From: Trichomonas vaginalis G3
Lineage: Eukaryota; Parabasalia; Trichomonadida; Trichomonadidae
DNA: 64,000 nt
Direction: 5' to 3'
Assembly: GCF_026262505.1 (NCBI RefSeq)
Contig: NC_067203.1
Coordinates: 1,736,001 to 1,800,000, forward strand
The notes beneath the pieces were generated by a model. The model was not told the origin of the DNA, did no database searches, and saw only the letters and a program-made list of their open reading frames with translations. Position 1 is the stretch's first letter, and each line of letters opens with the position of its first letter. A program made the position numbers and the translations under genes. This document shows, in pieces, positions 18,793 through 29,036 of the stretch.

Positions 18793-19653
18793 ATGTCAAC
18801 ATCAGAGAACACAACAACAGTTATAGTCCATGAAGCTATAAATGAAGAATACGAGTACATACAGTATAACAAACAACTCCGTCTCATTCGTTCGGTCAAA
18901 GACGATATGTACCAAATGCAAAGTATTTTGACAGCATGTTTTGCTCCAGATACTAAGCTTCCTAAAGACTGGTTTAGGAACCAAAGCACACAAGAACTTT
19001 TGAGCGAAGCACAGCGAGACATACTTTTTTCTGAAAACAGTGAAGAACAGCGAGTAGGTAAAAAATCCTGGTCGCCAAAACTCTATGAAAATCGTGAAAA
19101 ATTGCCAAACGGTTTGAGAGGATATTATGTACATAGACTTCTTGTAAATGCTGTAGCAATGTGGGCTTCGCCTCGTTATGCTTGGTATATTTACAGACTT
19201 CTTGACGAAATTCATAGACAAGAACGTGAAGAGATGGAAAAGAAACTTCAAGCAAAAGATGAAGTCATTGAAGCAAAAGACAAAAGCATTCAGAAAAGAA
19301 TACCACGTTCGGTACCAAAAGGAAAGGAAAAGAACTATAAGTATATGATTTATACTGAAGAGATGGAAAATGAAGAAGATAAAGATATGGTTATGTTGCA
19401 TTTAGTCAGAAGAAACAACAAAAGCTTTTACGACCTTGCTAAGATTTACAAATCTGACAGAAATTGGTTCTATCGCGAAAACTTACCGATTTCAATGACC
19501 CCAAATGAAGATGTGAAACAAATAGTTCAAGATACGTTACCTCAAACACACTATGATATTAAAGGTTGTACAATACTTACCTTCAAAGAAGATTTGCCAT
19601 TGTTAAAGGAAAAAATAACAGAGTATTTTGACAACTTCAAACAAGCAGAGTAA
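18793..19653 (+). CDS. KilA-N domain protein of Polinton 1
   Basis: 286 residues from the ATG at 18793; the longer frame from 18673 runs through the repeated leader and is unlikely. Residues about 75-140 hold the KilA-N core (LYENREKLPNGLRGYYVHR, then AMWASPRYAWYIYRLLDE), a DNA-binding domain common in large DNA viruses and phages. A charged coiled coil follows (about 140-170). The C-terminal half (YMIYTEEMENEED..., MVMLHLVRRNNKSF) resembles the DUF3627-type tail often paired with KilA-N. It probably regulates element genes. Trichomonas has a very large KilA-N family, and elements like this are a likely source. Confidence 0.85.
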   Translation: MSTSENTTTVIVHEAINEEYEYIQYNKQLRLIRSVKDDMYQMQSILTACFAPDTKLPKDWFRNQSTQELLSEAQRDILFSENSEEQRVGKKSWSPKLYENREKLPNGLRGYYVHRLLVNAVAMWASPRYAWYIYRLLDEIHRQEREEMEKKLQAKDEVIEAKDKSIQKRIPRSVPKGKEKNYKYMIYTEEMENEEDKDMVMLHLVRRNNKSFYDLAKIYKSDRNWFYRENLPISMTPNEDVKQIVQDTLPQTHYDIKGCTILTFKEDLPLLKEKITEYFDNFKQAE

Positions 19654-19709
19654 AAAAAATCTAAGCTAATTTTATTTTTTTTATAAAATTTTATCTCATA
19701 TGAAAGAAC

Positions 19710-19925
19710 ATGAATTTAGAATATTCGGAACTCATGACAGAAGAAGAGAACGAACAACATGTAAAAGATTATGCAAAATTTCTGAAGACATACAAAGCAT
19801 TTAAACAATATCTAAATGCTTCTAAAGATTATGCAAAATTTCTGAAGGTATATAAAGCTTATGAAAAAGCGTATGAAAAGCTTATACATTGGGGAATTGT
19901 TGTAAAATATCGATATGAAGACTAA
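19710..19925 (+). CDS. small Polinton protein with internal duplication
   Basis: 71 residues, lysine/tyrosine-rich. The segment KDYAKFLKTYKAFKQY is repeated as KDYAKFLKVYKAYEKAY, so half of the protein is a tandem duplication of about 22 residues. Function unknown. It is on the same strand as the KilA-N gene, 56 bases downstream. Confidence 0.45.
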   Translation: MNLEYSELMTEEENEQHVKDYAKFLKTYKAFKQYLNASKDYAKFLKVYKAYEKAYEKLIHWGIVVKYRYED

Positions 19926-19943
19926 CCAAAAATATATTTTTGC

Positions 19944-20417
19944 TTAAATAGCTTCAGGGTCAATTTCTTCAACCATTTCACTTCCTTCGTCAATGTCAAT
20001 AGAAGCTTCTTCAACCTTTGGTAGGAGCTTCTGTATAACATCTTTGTTCGTTATTGTCTTCAGAGATGAAGGATAATATTTCACATTTGTTTCACCTTTC
20101 TTATATTCTTTCTGTTCGGAAAGATTTAAAGCAATACTGAAGAAGTCAATGTTAGAGTTCTTTATGATAGTATAGTGTGTATCTTTGACATTCACGAAGA
20201 AACTCTTTTGTTTCAAAACTACTGCTAACTCTTGTGAAGTATAACGTTTGCGGTCAATGACGATAGCTAATGGTCTGACATACTGACCAAACTTAGATTC
20301 TTTCACAAACTTCTTGTTAAAGATAACATTAACATTTGAAGCATTATTGAACTCATTCTTGATGGCAGTAGCGAGAGCATTGTATGAAAAGAACTTGCAA
20401 TCTTGCATGTGTTTCAT
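19944..20417 (-). CDS. Polinton protein of unknown function
   Basis: 157 residues, with an alpha/beta N-terminal two thirds and a very acidic C-terminus (EEASIDIDEGSEMVEEIDPEA). No motif recognised. It is convergent with the small gene to its left and divergent from the polymerase region to its right. Confidence 0.5.
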   Translation of the reverse strand: MKHMQDCKFFSYNALATAIKNEFNNASNVNVIFNKKFVKESKFGQYVRPLAIVIDRKRYTSQELAVVLKQKSFFVNVKDTHYTIIKNSNIDFFSIALNLSEQKEYKKGETNVKYYPSSLKTITNKDVIQKLLPKVEEASIDIDEGSEMVEEIDPEAI

Positions 20418-20673
20418 TAAAATAAAAAGTTCGAAATATTTTAAAACTAGCCTTAAAAAATCTAATCTAATTTTTTCAAAAAATATTTTTTTATTTCCTA
20501 CTAAAGATGTATCGGAAGTTGTCTAAGTTAGAACACTCGGAAATAAAACAACTTCTTACAGAAGCTAATATAGATGTTGCAAAGCATTACGCAACAAACA
20601 AAAAGGCACTCGCTGACTTCATTAAAGACTATAATGGTGCAATAAGTTATGATAGAATTCATGAGTTCATAAA

Positions 20674-20699
20674 GCCGCAACGCGGCGAGGACGAAGTCC
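20674..20699 (+). repeat. GC-rich double hairpin inside polymerase region
   Basis: Stem GCCGC/GCGGC (loop AAC), spacer GA, stem GGAC/GTCC (loop GAA), then ATG. It encodes PQRGEDEVH in frame. Confidence 0.8.
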
Positions 20700-20756
20700 A
20701 TGCAATAGCATTTCCTTTAAATGACATTGCTATTGACTTATATCATAGACGTTCAG

Positions 20757-21031
20757 TACCTCATGAAGTAAGAAGAGAAATGTTTGACATAACAAATGCA
20801 AACGTTGGTCATACTCGTAAAGCTCTTTCTCATGACGTTCGTCAAGAGATGTTTGAACTTACGAACTCAAACGTTGGTGAAACAAGAAGAGCTGTACCTC
20901 ATGAAGTAAGAAGAGAAATGTTTGACATAACAAATGCAAACGTTGGTGAAACAAGAAGAGCTGTACCTCATGACGTTCGTCAAGAGATGTTTGAACTTAC
21001 GAACTCAAACGTTGGTGAAACAAGAAGAAGA
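20757..21031 (+). repeat. 69 bp coding tandem repeat, A-B-A-B order
   Basis: Four units of 23 codons (HEVRREMFDITNANVG type A, HDVRQEMFELTNSNVG type B) alternate, so the array grew by doubling a 138 bp pair. Identity within A or within B units is almost complete. It lies near the N-terminus of the polymerase product. Confidence 0.85.
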
Positions 21032-24000
21032 GACGACACACTGAAACAACAGAGAAGAGAGATGTTTAAGAGCGCTATAGAACAAGTTCGCAAAGCTAAC
21101 GATGTCATTCGTTCCATTGACGACAAACCAAAAGAAGGTGAGAGATGGCTAAAGAAAGATGAAGAGAATAGGAAGAGAAATGTGAAGTCAGGCAATAGAC
21201 TCATTGACTTTAACATCGAAGCTTTAGATGAACCAAACAGAGACTACTTACACAAACATTTCGGTAAGGTTTTCATGAGACTCTTAGAGAAAATTAAAAT
21301 AAACTCACAACAAAGATGGATGGTATGTTATAAACTTGGTGGAAAGTATGAATGTTCTACGTTAAACCTCAATAATATTGGAACATTACTACATCAGCTC
21401 TTGAAGGAGAACTTTATATCAGAGATAGAAGCAAATGCTGCAGGTATTTTTGAAATGCACTATGACTTCTTCTTGACAAACATAAAGAATCTTACCGAAA
21501 TAAAGATGTATGATTTAACAGAATATGAAGGCTTAACGATGTCAGATGTAAGAAAGGCAAACCAAAAAAGAGACCATATAGAGATGAAAGCACACTGACA
21601 AATGACCAGAAAGCCATTTTGGAAGCTCTTAAGCAAACAGGAAACCCAGCACTTATAGAAAGTTTTGGAAAGATAATGGTGAAAAGAAGTTTTATAAGAA
21701 GAGAAGCGGTCAGTTCTGGAAGTATCTTTGCACATTACCTATAAATCTTGAACGCTACCAAATTTTCAATGAACTGAACAAAAGAACTGCAAACACTTAT
21801 GACAGAAGATAACTGTTTCGTTTATGCTTGCATTCAGGCTGGAGTAAAATGAGAGACTATTGACCACATGAGAGAAGTCATTCGTGTTAGAGACTTTCCT
21901 CAAAGTAAAGTACAAGAAATTTCTGACGCAACAGGTATAGCATTTAATGTTACCATTGGTTATTTCAATGACTCAAGACATAATGAAATAAAGAGATATA
22001 TACCAAAAGAATGTGAAACTGTTAGAACTATTGACTTACTTCTTGTTGAAGACCACTACATGCTAAACGAAAGATTACCAATGACAACATATTTCATTCG
22101 CAACTATATAGAAATTCTCAAAGCTTGTGGTGGAATGAACATGAGAAACAAATGAAGATTTATACAAAGAGAGAAGATAAATATGTAGTTCGTTATGATA
22201 GAACAACACCGTTATGGGATGTTATGAAAACATTTGGGAGTGCAATATTTCGAACCTATTTCTTATGGAGAACTTTTCACATATACGACTGACTTATATA
22301 AACAGAACCTTGCACCATTTAAAGATTTGACATATGCTCCAAAGTATTGTGTACAACTGAAGAAGAAAGCCGAGTCAAAAGAAGTAAATAAAAATAAGTG
22401 CAAGTTCATTCCTGAGCACGTTTTCTTTGCTGACTTTGAGTGTAGTACAGACGGCTTTCATAAAGCTTTTAACATATGTTACGACAGTGAAGATGGTTCA
22501 GTGAGTGAAAGCATTTGGGGTCAGAACTGTGCAACAGAATTTTTGGAGCGACTTCCTGACAAGAGTTTAATATATTTCCATAACCTCAGTTATGATATAA
22601 ACTTCATCTTAAGACACATGACAGAAGTGAAAGGAACTCCCATCATTAAAGGTTCACGAACAATGCAAATAACTGGCTTATATAAAGGAAGGGCAATTAT
22701 TATAAAAGACTCTTACAGTGTTATAAATAAGAAGCTTAAACTATTTCCTGCTATGTTTAACTTACAAACAGGACCGAAAGAAGTATTTCCATATAACTAC
22801 TACAGCAGTGTTTTGTTAGCAAATGACAACAGAACTGGTGTCATTTCTGAAGCATGTAAGTTTATCCGGGATGCAGATACATTCATGAAAAACATAGATT
22901 CCATCAAAGGTTGCAGAATAGATGAGAACCACTTCGACTTAGAAAAATATAGCACATTCTATTGCAAACAAGATGTAAGAATTTTAAGAGAAGGTTTTGT
23001 TAAGTTCCGCAATGACATATTGAAAGAGTTTGATTTAAACGTATATGACTACGTTAGTATTTGTTCAATTGCTAACAAATTATTTGAGAACAGAGTGTAC
23101 TTCCCGAATGGAAATCTTTATGACCTCTCAAATAAACCAAGAGAATTTATTTCGAGATGCATTCAAGGTGGAAGATGTATGCTGTCAGATAACATGAAAC
23201 AAAAGAGCGAAAAGAAACTCATTGCTGACTTCGACGCTGTTTCATTATATCCATCCGCTATAGCAAGACTTTATACTTTAGAAGGAATTCCAAAGGTTAT
23301 GAAGAAAGAAATGTTAAGCACAGAGTATCTCATGAGACATTTATTCGATGACGACCAAAAGGAACCCATTGGTGAAAAGTTTATGTCTGGTTTCTTTGTT
23401 CTCATTAAGATAACAGAGATTGGAATACATAGACACTTTCCTTTAATAGTTTGTGACCCCGAACTAAATCCAGAACTTAACGTTCCCAGAAGTTCAAACA
23501 CTTGCTGTTTAATGTATGTTGACCATATAACATTACAAGACCTCATAAAATATCAAGGTGTCAAATGTGAAGTGTTGCAAGGATACTATTACGATGGAAA
23601 TAGAGATATTAGAATAAGAGATGAAGTAAAGAAGTTGTTTGAGTTAAGGTTAAAGTATAAGAAAGAAGGAAATCCTTTGCAAGAAAATATAAAGCTCATT
23701 CTGAACAGTATTTATGGCAAAACTATTCTATCTCCTATTGAGTCAAAAATAACCATAGTAAATGACAAAGATGCTATAAGATATGCCATCAGAAACTACA
23801 ACCATATAGTGAAGTTCGAAGGTTTGGATGGTTCAGATAAAACTATTTTCAAGCTAACGAAAAGCATTTGCAGACACTTTAACTTCTGTCCACTTGGTGT
23901 TAACATTCTGTCTATGTCGAAGAGAATAATGTGTGAAGTATTCTGTACTGCTGAAGATATGGGACTTCAAATATTTTACCAGGACTGTGATAGCATGCAT

Positions 24001-24535
24001 ATTTTCAATGAAGACATACCAAAGCTTGCAGCAGAGTTTAAGAAGAGATACGGTAGAGAACTTATAGGAAAGAACCTTGGTCAATTTCATTCTGACTTCG
24101 CAGAAATAACACCTGGAAAACAAAGTTTAGCATACAAGTCAATATTTTGTGGAAAGAAGACCTACATAGACTTACTCACTAACGATTTAAATGAAGTTGC
24201 ATTTCACTGCAGAATGAAAGGCGTGAAGCAAGATGTTATTGCTTTAACCGCTAATGAAATGTTTCCTGACTCTGTTCAGTGTTTCTATGATGAAGATAAA
24301 GGTTTAATGGTTCCGCAAGGAACATATGACAAAGACTCTGAGTTCAGTGTTATGAAGTTATATAAAGCACTTTATGACGGTCAAGAGATTGCATTCGACT
24401 TGTGTAAGTCATGTCAACCTTGCTTTGAAGAGAAGTTTAACTTCTCAATAACGACTAAAACAAGCTTTATTCGTAAGTTGAAGTTCTGAGGTCATTTATT
24501 TTTGTCAGCAATGAGGTCATTCGTGATAAAAATAA

Positions 24536-24560
24536 GCCGCTAGCGGCAAGGGCGAAGCCC
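24536..24560 (+). repeat. GC-rich double hairpin, intergenic
   Basis: Stem GCCGC/GCGGC (loop TA), spacer AA, stem GGGC/GCCC (loop GAA), then ATG. It sits between the convergent polymerase and minor-capsid-like genes, next to the repeated word GAGGTCATTTATTTTTGTC. Confidence 0.85.
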
Positions 24561-24570
24561 ATGTGGTCAT

Positions 24571-25428
24571 TTACAATACTGCGATGGTAGAGTTTAAGAG
24601 TTGTGCTTCAATGTAGAGACAGTCCTTATGGTCTGGAGGTAAGAACACTGGGCAGTTATGGTCATGAGTGGAGAACATGTCTATCCAAAACTCACGATTG
24701 AAGCCAGTTAATTTATAGTATTTAGGGTTAGGAAGTGGTGAAGTTCTTGTATGACCAATGAACTCATTTTCAACTCCCTTACTTAAGTTTGAATATAATA
24801 TAGCTTGCTTTCTATCCCAAATGCCAGGTGTTACAATCTTTGAAAATTCATTTTTCCTCGGAAGCATTGCATCATAATTGAAAACATTCTTGAAATCATC
24901 ACTTGGTTCAGAGATTTGAAATTTTATACGTAATGGATTTTTTTTCTTTTTAGCGACTTCATTGAATGGTGAGAATACAACAAACTGACAGTCATGAGTT
25001 CCATCTTCATTTTCATTAAATTCATAATGAAAGTCTATAAGTTGTGGCCGACTACCTTCTTCTTTCAGTTGTGCAAGAAACTCACGTAAAGGCTGTAAAG
25101 TTTGTACTTCAATGTTAAACTTTTTCTCGAACATTTCATTAAATGAAACCATACATTGCAACAATGTTGTATCGTCTTTAAAGTATTTGTATATGTGAAT
25201 GTTTTGGGCGTTTAAAGACTGTTCGTCATTTTCTATCTCGACTTGAAGTATAAAGTCAACCTTTCTGAAAGCACGTGTTATATACATAGATGTTATGCCA
25301 ATGTACTTCTCTTCATTTATGTTCACAATCCAGTCTGTTGGAAACTTAAACGTTACTCTGTTCCCCTTTATTTTGACGTCAGGGTTTTCACTACTGAACG
25401 CAACAGATAAAGGTATTTGTCTATACAT
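24571..25428 (-). CDS. minor-capsid-like Polinton protein
   Basis: 285 residues starting MYRQIPLSVAFSSENPDVKIKGN. It is beta-rich and has the segment GIWDRKQAILYSNLSKGVENEFIGHTR near residue 205, related to the one in the protein at 9229-10110. It ends in ALLNSTIAVL-like hydrophobic sequence. By size and context it is a penton-type or other minor capsid candidate. It is convergent with the polymerase. Confidence 0.5.
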   Translation of the reverse strand: MYRQIPLSVAFSSENPDVKIKGNRVTFKFPTDWIVNINEEKYIGITSMYITRAFRKVDFILQVEIENDEQSLNAQNIHIYKYFKDDTTLLQCMVSFNEMFEKKFNIEVQTLQPLREFLAQLKEEGSRPQLIDFHYEFNENEDGTHDCQFVVFSPFNEVAKKKKNPLRIKFQISEPSDDFKNVFNYDAMLPRKNEFSKIVTPGIWDRKQAILYSNLSKGVENEFIGHTRTSPLPNPKYYKLTGFNREFWIDMFSTHDHNCPVFLPPDHKDCLYIEAQLLNSTIAVL

Positions 25429-25452
25429 TTAATTCGGATAAAAATAAACCAT

Positions 25453-25734
25453 TTACTCTTTCTTTGCTTCAGCTTCTTTAGCTTTTGCTTCAGCTTCTTC
25501 TCTAGCTTTTTTCGCCAGTAGTCTTGGGTTCTTTTGTCTTCCAGCAGCTAATGCAGCAAGTTGTTTTTCACTAAGTTTTCTCTTTGGTCTCTCTGGCTTT
25601 TGTTCTTGTTTTTGTTCCTTCAGTTCGGATAAAATTTGCTCGCGAATTTCTTTCTTCAATGCTTCAACATCTATGACCCCTTGGGTCTTGTCCGTAGGGC
25701 TTGTCTGAGTCATTTGACTGCAGATAAAAAACAA
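25453..25734 (-). CDS. small coiled-coil Polinton protein
   Basis: 93 residues with long charged helices (KKEIREQILSELKEQKQEQ), a basic patch (KRKLSEKQLAALAAGRQKNPRLLAKK) and an alanine/glutamate/lysine tail. Such basic helical proteins may coat DNA in the capsid, but this is a guess. It is packed 24 bases from the next minus-strand gene. Confidence 0.5.
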   Translation of the reverse strand: MFFICSQMTQTSPTDKTQGVIDVEALKKEIREQILSELKEQKQEQKPERPKRKLSEKQLAALAAGRQKNPRLLAKKAREEAEAKAKEAEAKKE

Positions 25735-25758
25735 AATTAAAACTTTAACCGATGTAAA

Positions 25759-26193
25759 ATGAGCTTGTCAAAATCAGAGCGAGAGTCTATTATATTAAAT
25801 GACGCAAGAGGAATACAACATCCTTTCTATTACGTAAGTCAGAGTAAAGATGGTAAAATATACGTAAGAAAAAGAAAGGTTCCATTAGCGAATGCAGAAA
25901 GCGACAACATTAAGGTGTATGGCAAGGGTGAAGTCCACGAAGCCCATATAAAACCTTCTGTTCAAACTGAAAAGTCAATAGAACCAGAAGAAAAGAAGCC
26001 AGATGTACTTTCAATAACGAACCAAGAGCTTATTGCAAAGTTCGTGAATTTCATTGAAAAACAAACCGAGTCAAAGAACCCTGACCCACCAGTGAAAGAA
26101 GTTGAGACAAAAGAGAATGTACAGTTCATTGAAAATGTCAAGAAACAACTTCCACCACGAATGCCAAGAAGAAGAGTGAGAATAATGAAGTAA
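25759..26193 (+). CDS. Polinton protein with FYYV..KDG..VRK domain
   Basis: 144 residues. Residues 20-40 (HPFYYVSQSKDGKIYVRK, then RKVPL) match the 81-residue protein at 28307 (GFYVHTMKDGRVQFRKIKQPL), so both carry the same small beta domain. A degenerate double hairpin encodes GKGEVHEAH. The tail is basic (PPRMPRRRVRIMK). Its function is unknown; it lies directly upstream of the capsid gene. Confidence 0.5.
   Translation: MSLSKSERESIILNDARGIQHPFYYVSQSKDGKIYVRKRKVPLANAESDNIKVYGKGEVHEAHIKPSVQTEKSIEPEEKKPDVLSITNQELIAKFVNFIEKQTESKNPDPPVKEVETKENVQFIENVKKQLPPRMPRRRVRIMK
25921..25945 (+). repeat. degenerate GC-rich double hairpin, in-frame
   Basis: GGC and GCC arms enclose GGGTGAAGTCC. The order of parts matches the second half of the better copies, but the stems are weak. 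It encodes GKGEVHEAH. Confidence 0.35.
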
Positions 26194-26220
26194 ATAGATA
26201 TTTTTATCTGAAGTAAATAC

Positions 26221-27796
26221 ATGCAGAACGAACAGTTAAACGAATTTACTCCAGCAGAGCATATTCATCAGATTCGCTCATATTTCGATATCATAGACAA
26301 TGCAGTTCAAATTGGTGACACTAATAGAAAATATTCTGACGCAAAGATTCCATCACAACCTGGAACTGCTAAAGATAACACATGGGTAACATTCAATCTC
26401 TCACCTCCTGGTGAAAATATGTTGGACCTTTACAATACATTCATTACGTATAAAATGGAAGGTCAATTTATTGTAGATAAAGAAATTGGTTCAGGTTCCA
26501 ATAAAACAAACCCACCAGGATTTTGGATTGGTTTCGATGACGCTTTCTATGCAGTTGCTGGATATCAAATCCTTGCAAATGGTCGTATCGTATATTCTCA
26601 AGACAACGCAAGAGAAGAAGCATATATAACTTCAAACTCACAAACTACCGAACAAATAAAGAAAGTAGATGTTTTCTCAAAGACTCGACATGAAGATGTA
26701 TGGAGTCATTCGGGAACGTGCAGAACAGGACAAAATTGTTAGTGGTCCAATTACAGCAGGAAAATCATTTGATTTTAAGCTTCGTTTAAGAATTCCTGTT
26801 AGAAGATTCCTTCCATTAGAAGCTATTCGATTTATTCCAGCTTTTGCAGGAAACATTCAGCTTAAAGTAAAGTTCAGTAGCGACGCCTTACAATGCACAT
26901 CTATATCTGTAAATGATATCATTGCTTTCAATCCAACTCTTAAAGTTGCATTTGCTTCAGATTCAAATCCACCGACAAATAAATTTGTTCCATGGAATGA
27001 ACCATTCACTATGATAACGAAGGCAGTAGAAGCTAGTGGAACAGTTACTATTACAACTGTAACCCAGCAACTATTTCGAACAAAGATGGATTTTAATGAA
27101 TGTTTCATTCATCCAAAGTCATTCTCTTTAGACCCTAACATTTATACAGAACTTGTAGAACATTATACAAACGAGGCTTTATGTTTTCCTGTTAAAGTTA
27201 TGGATTGGATTCCTATGGACGGTTCATTCTCAAAGAATACAGATAGTTCAAGTGCAACATTTACAGCAGCTTATACGCCTATTAATGTTAAAAGTATTTG
27301 GGCACTATTTAGAAAGAAAGACAACTATTATGTTAATTTTGAGAACCCTAAGTTTAAATATCTTCAGCTTTCCATGGGAGCTTATGGAAATATGCCTGCA
27401 GAACCCGAAAAATCATATGGACCTGTATTTTATGAAATGGTTGCGAACGCTTGCAATACAAACAATGATATGATAGGATTTAATGAAGATGTTATGAGGT
27501 CATTGGTGGATGATGGTAGTGTGGAACATAAATGGGATAGCTATGACAACACACATTTCTTATGTGGTTTTCCAACAGAAGTGGACTTTTGCTTCCAGCA
27601 AGGTCAAACATCTACTGCTCCAATAACATACAAATTGTCTGTTAAAGGACCTATTGAACTAGCAACTGAAAATGTACCAAAGCCACTTATTGGATTTATG
27701 AGGGATTGTTGCTTTGCCATTCAGGTGCGTACTAATGGCATCCCCATAATAAGATTAGATGACTATAACTTAGCTACGGACGACAGTGAGGAATAA
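26221..27796 (+). pseudogene. Polinton 1 major capsid protein, broken
   Basis: About 525 codons with the double-jelly-roll-type capsid pattern of Polintons: start MQNEQLNEFTPAEHIHQIRS, a first barrel with TWVTFNLSPPGENMLDLYNT, and the middle motif FKLRLRIPVRRFLPLEAIRFIPAFAG. The same motif (KLKLRVPLSSFLIFRFLRYLPNWAG) occurs in Polinton 2. It would build the icosahedral shell. The gene is broken, with about one break. It lies in a plus-strand run of capsid-side genes. Confidence 0.82.
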
Positions 27797-27826
27797 AGGA
27801 TGAACGTTTATTTTTAAAGCTTATAA

Positions 27827-28267
27827 ATGAGTTCTTCATCAAGCTCTCGTGAACCTTCACCATCTATGAAACAAACTTTACCAAACGATTATGGAGCACC
27901 TATTGAATATTTCTTACGAGCTGCACAATGGCAAAGAGCAGTCTCACCAAGGTTAGGTGTTCCACCAGCTCCTGTCAAAAATAGCATTTGGTCAAGTCCT
28001 TATATAAGATATGGTCTCCCACTAGGTTTGCTAGCTACAGCAGGAGCAGTTATGATGTTGAAAAGAAACAAAGCAAATGTTGTAAATAATACTGAAGTAG
28101 CTGAAGTTAAACAAACTCCAACACCTTCACAAGCAAAACCTTCAATGACTCCTGAACCTATGGAAGTACAAACTCCTGTTCAAAAGTCAACTCCTAAACC
28201 GACTCCAACATTTAAACCAGAACCTACTCCTCAAATAAATCGTAAAACTCCTGCGTTTCCTTACTGA
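27827..28267 (+). CDS. Polinton membrane protein with proline-rich tail
   Basis: 146 residues. One membrane segment near residues 65-84 (YGLPLGLLATAGAVMMLKRN) is followed by a long Pro/Thr/Lys-rich tail (TPTPSQAKPSMTPEPMEVQ). It follows the capsid gene by 30 bases on the same strand. Single-pass proteins next to the capsid gene are common in membrane-containing capsids; a role here is inferred. Confidence 0.5.
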   Translation: MSSSSSSREPSPSMKQTLPNDYGAPIEYFLRAAQWQRAVSPRLGVPPAPVKNSIWSSPYIRYGLPLGLLATAGAVMMLKRNKANVVNNTEVAEVKQTPTPSQAKPSMTPEPMEVQTPVQKSTPKPTPTFKPEPTPQINRKTPAFPY

Positions 28268-28306
28268 AAAAATAACGTTATTTTTATTTAATATTAAAAT
28301 TTTTAT

Positions 28307-28552
28307 TTGATTGAAATGACGACTAAAGTCACTGAAGCAATGAAACAAAAGTTTTTGGTAGAATACATTAAATCAGGAGCGGTTCCAGAAGGTTTTTACG
28401 TTCATACTATGAAGGATGGTAGAGTTCAGTTTAGAAAGATAAAGCAACCATTAGATAAAGAAGGAATTTTGAGAAAGATTAAACTTCATGAGGACAACAT
28501 TGCTAAACTTAGGAAGAAGCTAGAAGAGTTGGAGAAAGGAAGAGAGTTATAA
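28307..28552 (+). CDS. small Polinton protein with FYV..KDG..FRK domain
   Basis: 81 residues, with the ATG possibly at the second codon position 28316 (MTTKVTEAM). The domain GFYVHTMKDGRVQFRK matches the one in 25759-26193, followed by a leucine-zipper-like helix (KIKLHEDNIAKLRKKLEELEK). Its stop lies at the inner edge of the right terminal repeat. Confidence 0.5.
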   Translation: MIEMTTKVTEAMKQKFLVEYIKSGAVPEGFYVHTMKDGRVQFRKIKQPLDKEGILRKIKLHEDNIAKLRKKLEELEKGREL

Positions 28553-28568
28553 AGCAATGAATTCAAGT

Positions 28569-28618
28569 GGGTGAAAAAACAGGTGAAAAAAGAGGTGAGA
28601 TCTCACCACTTCACCTAA
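28569..28618. repeat. GGTGA/TCACC palindromic block 5
   Basis: Terminal-repeat counterpart of block 1, in the opposite orientation: GGTGAAAAAACAGGTGA, GGTGAGATCTCACC, then TTCACCTAAAT. Confidence 0.8.
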
Positions 28619-28706
28619 ATTTATTTTTGTGCTATGTTTTCATACGTGTGGGAGTGGTGATATCATTTATTTTTAAGTTTATTTTATTTTTACTGAAAAT
28701 TTTTAT

Positions 28707-29036
28707 TTGGATGTAATGACGAAAACTATTGAGATAACAAACTACAACGGTCATGAGTTCAAGAATTTGTTCTTCGTTCCTCGTGAAAATACATTCTATC
28801 AGATACGAGGGAGAAAGGGTAAAGTTAGTTTGAGCGTTTATGAAGGAATGAAGAATGGAAAGTTTATACAAGCAATAGATACAAACGGTAAACGTGTTTC
28901 ATTAGCTTTGTCAAAACTTACTAACATTTATTTTGACAGTGATTTTGACCTATATGAAGAAGAAAGTGAGTCAGAAGAATATGAGCTGTTATGTGAAGCA
29001 CAGCAATGGGAGGAGTTGCAATACTTTTGTAAGTGA
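28707..29036 (+). CDS. Polinton TIR-borne protein, right copy, unknown function
   Basis: 109 residues, reading outward toward the right end, and identical to the left copy except for one serine/proline exchange near residue 25. See 8000-8329 for its features. The leader before the ATG is also inside the repeat, so both copies carry the same promoter. Confidence 0.6.
   Translation: MDVMTKTIEITNYNGHEFKNLFFVPRENTFYQIRGRKGKVSLSVYEGMKNGKFIQAIDTNGKRVSLALSKLTNIYFDSDFDLYEEESESEEYELLCEAQQWEELQYFCK

Larger units (their letters stand above)
20507..24489 (+). pseudogene. Polinton protein-primed DNA polymerase B, broken
   Basis: The largest gene of the element. The N-terminal part has a 23-residue repeat region. 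The middle holds the 3'-5' exonuclease (FFADFEC; FHNLSYDINFI). The C-terminal part holds the polymerase motifs: A, DFDAVSLYPSAI; B, KLILNSIYGKT; C, YQDCDSMHIF. These are diagnostic for family B, protein-primed subtype, which copies linear DNA from a terminal protein. The gene is broken, with about three breaks, while the catalytic half is open over 751 codons. Normal Polinton polymerases are 1000-1300 residues, in line with this span. Confidence 0.92.
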
